A stretch of DNA of 8,979 nt from Candidatus Bathyarchaeota archaeon (GTDB lineage Archaea; Thermoproteota; Bathyarchaeia; Bathyarchaeales; Bathyarchaeaceae): contig JAOUPL010000046.1 in the NCBI GenBank assembly GCA_029879825.1, positions 1 through 8,979 on the forward strand, written 5' to 3'. Every line of letters starts with the position of its first letter. Positions within the stretch are counted from its first letter, which is position 1. Position numbers and translations under genes: made by a program. Positions 6,206-8,979 of the stretch are shown in pieces. The notes beneath the pieces were generated by a model, which ran no database searches, was not told the DNA's origin, and was given only the letters and a program-made list of their open reading frames with translations.

Positions 6206-6242
6206 ACCACACTGCTTCCAGTCGAGGGATTGAAAAGGCAAA

Positions 6243-6956
6243 ATGCGGTTCGGTTTAAGAGATTTATCCATTCTTGCCATGTTTATCGCCGTTGTTTGTG
6301 TAGCAACAGTTATTCTTAAGATAGATATCCCAGCAACTCGTGGATTCTTTAATGTAGGAGATTCTATGGTTTACGTGACTGCGCTTCTATTTGGACCCGT
6401 TATAGGTGGGATAGCAGGTGGAATCGGGTCCTCACTCGCCGACATCATTCTTGGCATTCCTTGGTATGCCCCAGGAACCTTAGTTGTCAAGGGAGTTGAA
6501 GGTTTGATCGTAGGTTATCTTGGGCACAAAGTTCTCCCAAGAATTGAGACCTCAATTAGGTGGGAAATGTTTAGCAGCTTTCTCGGTGTAAGCTTAGGAG
6601 CAATCGTATGTTATTTGGGACTTACATACTACGTCGGCATCTTCGGAAACTTCGTGATCGAGAAGTTATTCTGGGTGGTTGTTGCAACGTTACTGGGAAT
6701 CTCCATTGCTTATTTTGGTATAAGCCGTAAGTCGATAGTCAACTGGCAAATCGTTTCTATCATATGCGGAGGCATTGAAATGATAATTGGATACTATCTG
6801 TACGAAACCTTGATACTTCCGCTTATCTTTCCCGAGTGGGAAATAATTGCCATCGTGGAAGTCCCATTCAATATTGGTCAGGCTCTAATAGGTTTGGTAA
6901 TGGCCATGCCTATTGTGAAAACCGTGTGGAACGCTATTCCATCCGTAAGAAGTTAG
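6243..6956 (+). CDS. ECF transporter S-component (riboflavin-type/PF07155-like family)
   Basis: This 237-residue integral membrane protein binds the substrate in an energy-coupling factor importer; it would need EcfT and EcfA partners, which are not in this window. Diagnostic blocks are FFNVGDSMVYVTALLFGP (35-52), GGIAGGIGSSLADIILG (55-71) and YAPGTLVVKGVEGLIVGYLG (75-94), the NVGD and KGxEG pattern of the ECF-ribofla_trS (DUF1393) family. Hydrophobic spans are at about 8-27, 40-70, 83-95, 110-132, 140-160, 168-190 and 202-225. Members import small vitamins or precursors, and the substrate cannot be read from sequence. It is somewhat longer than the usual roughly 180 residues, with an extra C-terminal region. 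It has its own promoter with a palindromic operator, so it is probably repressed when substrate or product is abundant. Confidence 0.82.
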   Translation: MRFGLRDLSILAMFIAVVCVATVILKIDIPATRGFFNVGDSMVYVTALLFGPVIGGIAGGIGSSLADIILGIPWYAPGTLVVKGVEGLIVGYLGHKVLPRIETSIRWEMFSSFLGVSLGAIVCYLGLTYYVGIFGNFVIEKLFWVVVATLLGISIAYFGISRKSIVNWQIVSIICGGIEMIIGYYLYETLILPLIFPEWEIIAIVEVPFNIGQALIGLVMAMPIVKTVWNAIPSVRS

Positions 6957-6984
6957 GGGCAAAATCGATTACCGAGTCATTACC

Positions 6985-6991
6985 AAAAAAA
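6985..6991 (-). terminator. T-run terminator after the AIR synthase-like gene
   Basis: Seven A on the plus strand give seven T on the minus strand, 15 nt beyond the stop of the minus-strand gene at 7006. It lies in the short convergent gap with the ECF gene. No clear T-run follows the ECF gene on the plus strand. Confidence 0.4.
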
Positions 6992-7005
6992 GTAAGCTAC
7001 CTCTT

Positions 7006-8025
7006 TTACCTCTTAAATGGTTTAGCAAGCGCTACCCAAAGATGGTCACTGGCTGGTCTAACTAGTTCAGCTTTTTCTCCTGTTCTCGTGACCATTTTTC
7101 TTCCTAGGTCAGGTTTTGTTACCCCGCCAATTATGGATGCATGGATGCCATTTTGTGACAATTTACTTAGGATTTCTTCTGTTTTTTCTTCTTCAGCTAC
7201 TATGAGGAGCGATCCGGAGCTGATTAGTTGAAGAGGGTCTATTTCAAAATGCGCGCATATTTTTCTTGTCTCTTCAGGAATCAAGATTCTTTCTTCGTAA
7301 ATTTGGAAACCAACCTTTGCGGCGTCGGCTAGTTCGTGTAACCCTCCTGCTACTCCTCCCTCTGTGGGGTCGTGCATCGCTGAAACTCCTCCGGTTTTGA
7401 AAGCTACGATGGCGTCGTTAACCACGCTGATTTTTTCGAAGAATTTCTCAGCTTTTTTGACGAGGCTTTCATCAAACACTTCAAGGAGTTCTCGTCTTCT
7501 GTCTGAAGCTAATATGGCTGTTCCTTCTATTCCAGTTCCTTTGGTCATAATGATCTTGTTTCCTATTCTTGCTCCACTAGAAGTCACATATTTTCCGTCT
7601 TCAGCAACACCTACAGAGCAGCCGGTCACGATTGGGTGTTCTAAGCCTGGCGTAATTTCGCAGTGACCCCCTATGATGGCTACATTCAATTGATGCGCGG
7701 CTTTGTCCATCTGACTGCAAATTTTCTCAACAAGTTCCTCTTTTGAACCTTTTGGTAGAAGTATGCAGGGAGTGAACCAGCGAGGTTGAACCCCGCAGGT
7801 TGCAACATCGTTTGCGCTTACGTTCACGGCTAACCATCCCAACCATTCTTCTGCCCCGGTTATCGGATCTGCTGCCATCACGAGGATTTCTTTTCCAACT
7901 TTAACTATAGCTGCGTCTTCGCCAATTGAAGGCCCAAGAACCACATCGTCTCTTTTTGTTCCCAAGTGTTTGAACACTATTTTTTGCAAGACTTCTGTTG
8001 GCACTTTACCCGGCAAGAAACTCAT
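7006..8025 (-). CDS. AIR synthase-related protein (HypE/ThiL-like ATP-binding fold)
   Basis: This 339-residue soluble protein has the two-domain AIR synthase (PurM) layout. The start SFLPGKVPTEVLQKIVFKHLG is characteristic of an archaeal HypE-like group. GPSIGEDAAI (31-40), ADPITG (52-57), and the helix NVSANDVATCGVQPRW (68-83) form the N-terminal ATP-binding domain; GGHCEITPG (119-127) follows. The C-terminal domain carries HDPTEGGVAGGLHELA (218-233). True HypE proteins end in a conserved C-terminal cysteine (PRIC) that is carbamoylated for hydrogenase cofactor synthesis; this one ends AKPFKR, so HypE function is unlikely. No hydrogenase genes are nearby. It probably phosphorylates or activates a small molecule with ATP, but the substrate is unknown. 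ATG 8025 is chosen; an ATG seven bases upstream is out of frame. The gene is divergent from the ComB-like gene. Confidence 0.8.
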   Translation of the reverse strand: MSFLPGKVPTEVLQKIVFKHLGTKRDDVVLGPSIGEDAAIVKVGKEILVMAADPITGAEEWLGWLAVNVSANDVATCGVQPRWFTPCILLPKGSKEELVEKICSQMDKAAHQLNVAIIGGHCEITPGLEHPIVTGCSVGVAEDGKYVTSSGARIGNKIIMTKGTGIEGTAILASDRRRELLEVFDESLVKKAEKFFEKISVVNDAIVAFKTGGVSAMHDPTEGGVAGGLHELADAAKVGFQIYEERILIPEETRKICAHFEIDPLQLISSGSLLIVAEEEKTEEILSKLSQNGIHASIIGGVTKPDLGRKMVTRTGEKAELVRPASDHLWVALAKPFKR

Positions 8026-8057
8026 TTTCCATTCCTGCCCTTTGTATATCTCAAGCG

Positions 8058-8065
8058 CTTTAAAG
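8058..8065. promoter_or_regulatory. Shared palindromic TATA element between divergent genes
   Basis: CTTTAAAG is a perfect 8-bp palindrome centred 36-37 bp from the start codons of both flanking divergent genes (8025 minus, 8099 plus). As a TATA box it reads the same on both strands and would give leaders of about 11-12 nt each way. No other good TATA is visible in the 73-bp gap, so the two genes may share one element. Confidence 0.45.
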
Positions 8066-8098
8066 AAATTAAGGTATCTTATCCTCTGTATGGAGTAG

Positions 8099-8866
8099 AT
8101 GACAGGAAGGAAGTTTACCTTGAAAGTTCAAACAAACTTAGTATTCACAGCAAAGGACATCGCCAAGGCTGTTCAAAGAGGAGACGTAATCATCGTCATC
8201 GATGTCTTAAGATGCTGCTCCACAATTGTCACGGCCTTAGCAAATGCCGCTGAGGGAGTGATTCCAATAAAAACCGTGAAAGAAGCGCGTGTACTTCACA
8301 AGAAGCATCCTGAGTTCATACTGGCTGGCGAGAGAAAGGGAATCAAGCTGAAAGGATTCGATTTAGGAAACTCTCCACTTGAATTTTCTCCTCAAAAGGT
8401 TAAGGGAAAGCACATAATCTTGACTACCACAAGTGGCACAAAAGCCGTAGTCTCGTCCAAAAAGGCAAAGTATGTGTTCACTGGAGCTTTTTTGAACGCT
8501 GAGGCCACTGCAAAGGCAGCTTTAAAGATTGCTATATGGAAAGAAACCGGAATTTCTATCATATCAGCGGGAACGGATGACCACTTTTCTTTAGAAGACT
8601 TCATCTGCGCCGGAGCCATAGCAAAAAGTCTTCCAGCAGACAATATTGAGCACTCGGATGCTGTTTTGGCGGCATTATTGGCCTTTCAACAAGCACGGCA
8701 GTCGTTAGAGAGGGCTATTCAGTCTGGATGTCATGCACGATATCTTATAAGCCAAGGATTTGAAGAAGATGTAAAGTTCTGCTCTCAATTAAACTTCTTT
8801 AATCTTGTTCCCTTTTTGAATGGTGAGACTGTTGTTCCATTGAATGGATCAATTTTGTTCTGCTGA
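8099..8866 (+). CDS. comB: 2-phosphosulfolactate phosphatase (ComB) family protein
   Basis: ComB hydrolyses 2-phospho-3-sulfolactate to sulfolactate with Mg2+, the second step of coenzyme M synthesis from PEP and sulfite; homologues also occur in many organisms that do not make coenzyme M. The 255-residue product has VIIVIDVLRCCSTIVTALAN (30-49) with the metal-binding Asp in IDVLR, LAGERKGIKLKGFDLGNSPLEF (75-96), ILTTTSGTKA (107-116), FLNAEATA (131-138) and the SAGTDDHFSLEDFICAGAI block (156-174). These are all ComB family hallmarks and the length is normal. GGAG lies 3 nt before ATG 8099; a TTG at 8120 preceded by AGGAAGG could give a family-like shorter N-terminus (LKVQTNLVFTAKDI). No comA, comC or comDE is in the window, so the physiological pathway is not shown. 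The gene's 3' end overlaps a possible convergent reading frame by 18 bp. Confidence 0.83.
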   Translation: MTGRKFTLKVQTNLVFTAKDIAKAVQRGDVIIVIDVLRCCSTIVTALANAAEGVIPIKTVKEARVLHKKHPEFILAGERKGIKLKGFDLGNSPLEFSPQKVKGKHIILTTTSGTKAVVSSKKAKYVFTGAFLNAEATAKAALKIAIWKETGISIISAGTDDHFSLEDFICAGAIAKSLPADNIEHSDAVLAALLAFQQARQSLERAIQSGCHARYLISQGFEEDVKFCSQLNFFNLVPFLNGETVVPLNGSILFC

Positions 8867-8979
8867 CATGTATTTCAGTTTCAGTTTTAAATCCTGCAAT
8901 GTCGATCGGGCATCATTTCTTATGAGTCCCTTACTCATAAGTTCAAAATCTCTTACACGCCTTTTAGACTGCATCAACA
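8849..8979 (-). CDS. Possible 3' end of a minus-strand gene, unrecognised (cut by right edge)
   Basis: A minus-strand frame is open from the right edge to TGA at 8849-8851, about 43 codons. It ends with KRRVRDFELMSKGLIRND, ARSTLQDLKLKLKYM and SAEQN, a charged helical stretch that looks more like real protein than a shadow frame. It overlaps the end of the ComB-like gene by 18 bp in convergent orientation. It is short enough to be open by chance, and no family is recognised. The first in-window ATG could also make it a complete 41-residue ORF. Confidence 0.35.
   Translation of the reverse strand, partial: LMQSKRRVRDFELMSKGLIRNDARSTLQDLKLKLKYMSAEQN
8919..8941. repeat. Perfect 9-bp inverted repeat (hairpin) with 5-nt loop
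   Basis: Arms CTTATGAGT and ACTCATAAG flank CCCTT. The hairpin lies 53 bp beyond the ComB-like stop and inside the possible minus-strand reading frame. No T-run follows on the plus strand, so it is not a typical terminator. Confidence 0.55.

Noticed and set aside
6206..6242. Riboswitch in the ECF transporter leader
   Set aside because: The predicted leader of about 37 nt is too short for known vitamin riboswitches, and no conserved aptamer element is visible; the DNA palindrome explains regulation better.
7006..8025. HypE hydrogenase maturation factor
   Set aside because: The C-terminal PRIC cysteine motif is missing and no hydrogenase or hyp genes are nearby.

Overview
This window looks like a piece of an archaeal chromosome. 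The reasons are TATA-type promoters placed about 22-27 nt from several start codons (leaderless-type spacing), an archaeal-type single OB-fold SSB remnant, a zinc-ribbon archaeal threonine synthase-like protein, a ComB-family phosphatase, an archaeal AIR-synthase-like protein, and a T-run terminator style. Composition is moderate in GC. A TACK-group or Bathyarchaeia-like mesophile or moderate thermophile would fit, but that assignment is an inference from gene style, not from a marker gene. No tRNA, rRNA, CRISPR array, transposase or phage gene was seen.

Layout from left to right. A DUF1846/UPF0371 gene on the minus strand is cut by the left edge (1-365). It is divergent from a CTP synthase (533-2242), whose start is problematic. 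Next come a protein with an HEVGH zinc-metallopeptidase motif (2309-3166) and a UPF0104/flippase-like membrane protein (3239-4291). The following gap of about 430 bp is not empty: on the minus strand it holds an OB-fold SSB-like gene broken by two single-base frameshifts (4317-4625). Then comes a threonine synthase-fold protein whose Schiff-base lysine is arginine and which carries a C-terminal PadR-like winged helix (about 4739-6142). Immediately downstream is a strong BRE/TATA promoter with a perfect 10-bp inverted repeat between TATA and the expected transcription start, driving an ECF transporter S-component (6243-6956). An AIR synthase-related gene (7006-8025, minus) converges on it. That gene is divergent from a ComB-like phosphatase (8099-8866) across a short spacer holding one centrally placed palindromic TTTAAA element. 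The right edge may hold the 3' end of another minus-strand gene.

The most interesting unit is 4739-6956. A PLP fold-type II domain without its catalytic lysine, fused to a DNA-binding domain, sits directly upstream of a palindromic operator and a vitamin-type transporter subunit. This resembles, by analogy only, the bacterial MocR/PdxR design (wHTH plus a PLP-enzyme fold), but it uses a different PLP fold and the opposite domain order. The proposal is a ligand-sensing pseudo-enzyme repressor controlling uptake of a vitamin or precursor. The remaining genes are housekeeping or conserved genes of unknown role, mostly with their own promoters, so no large operon is evident.
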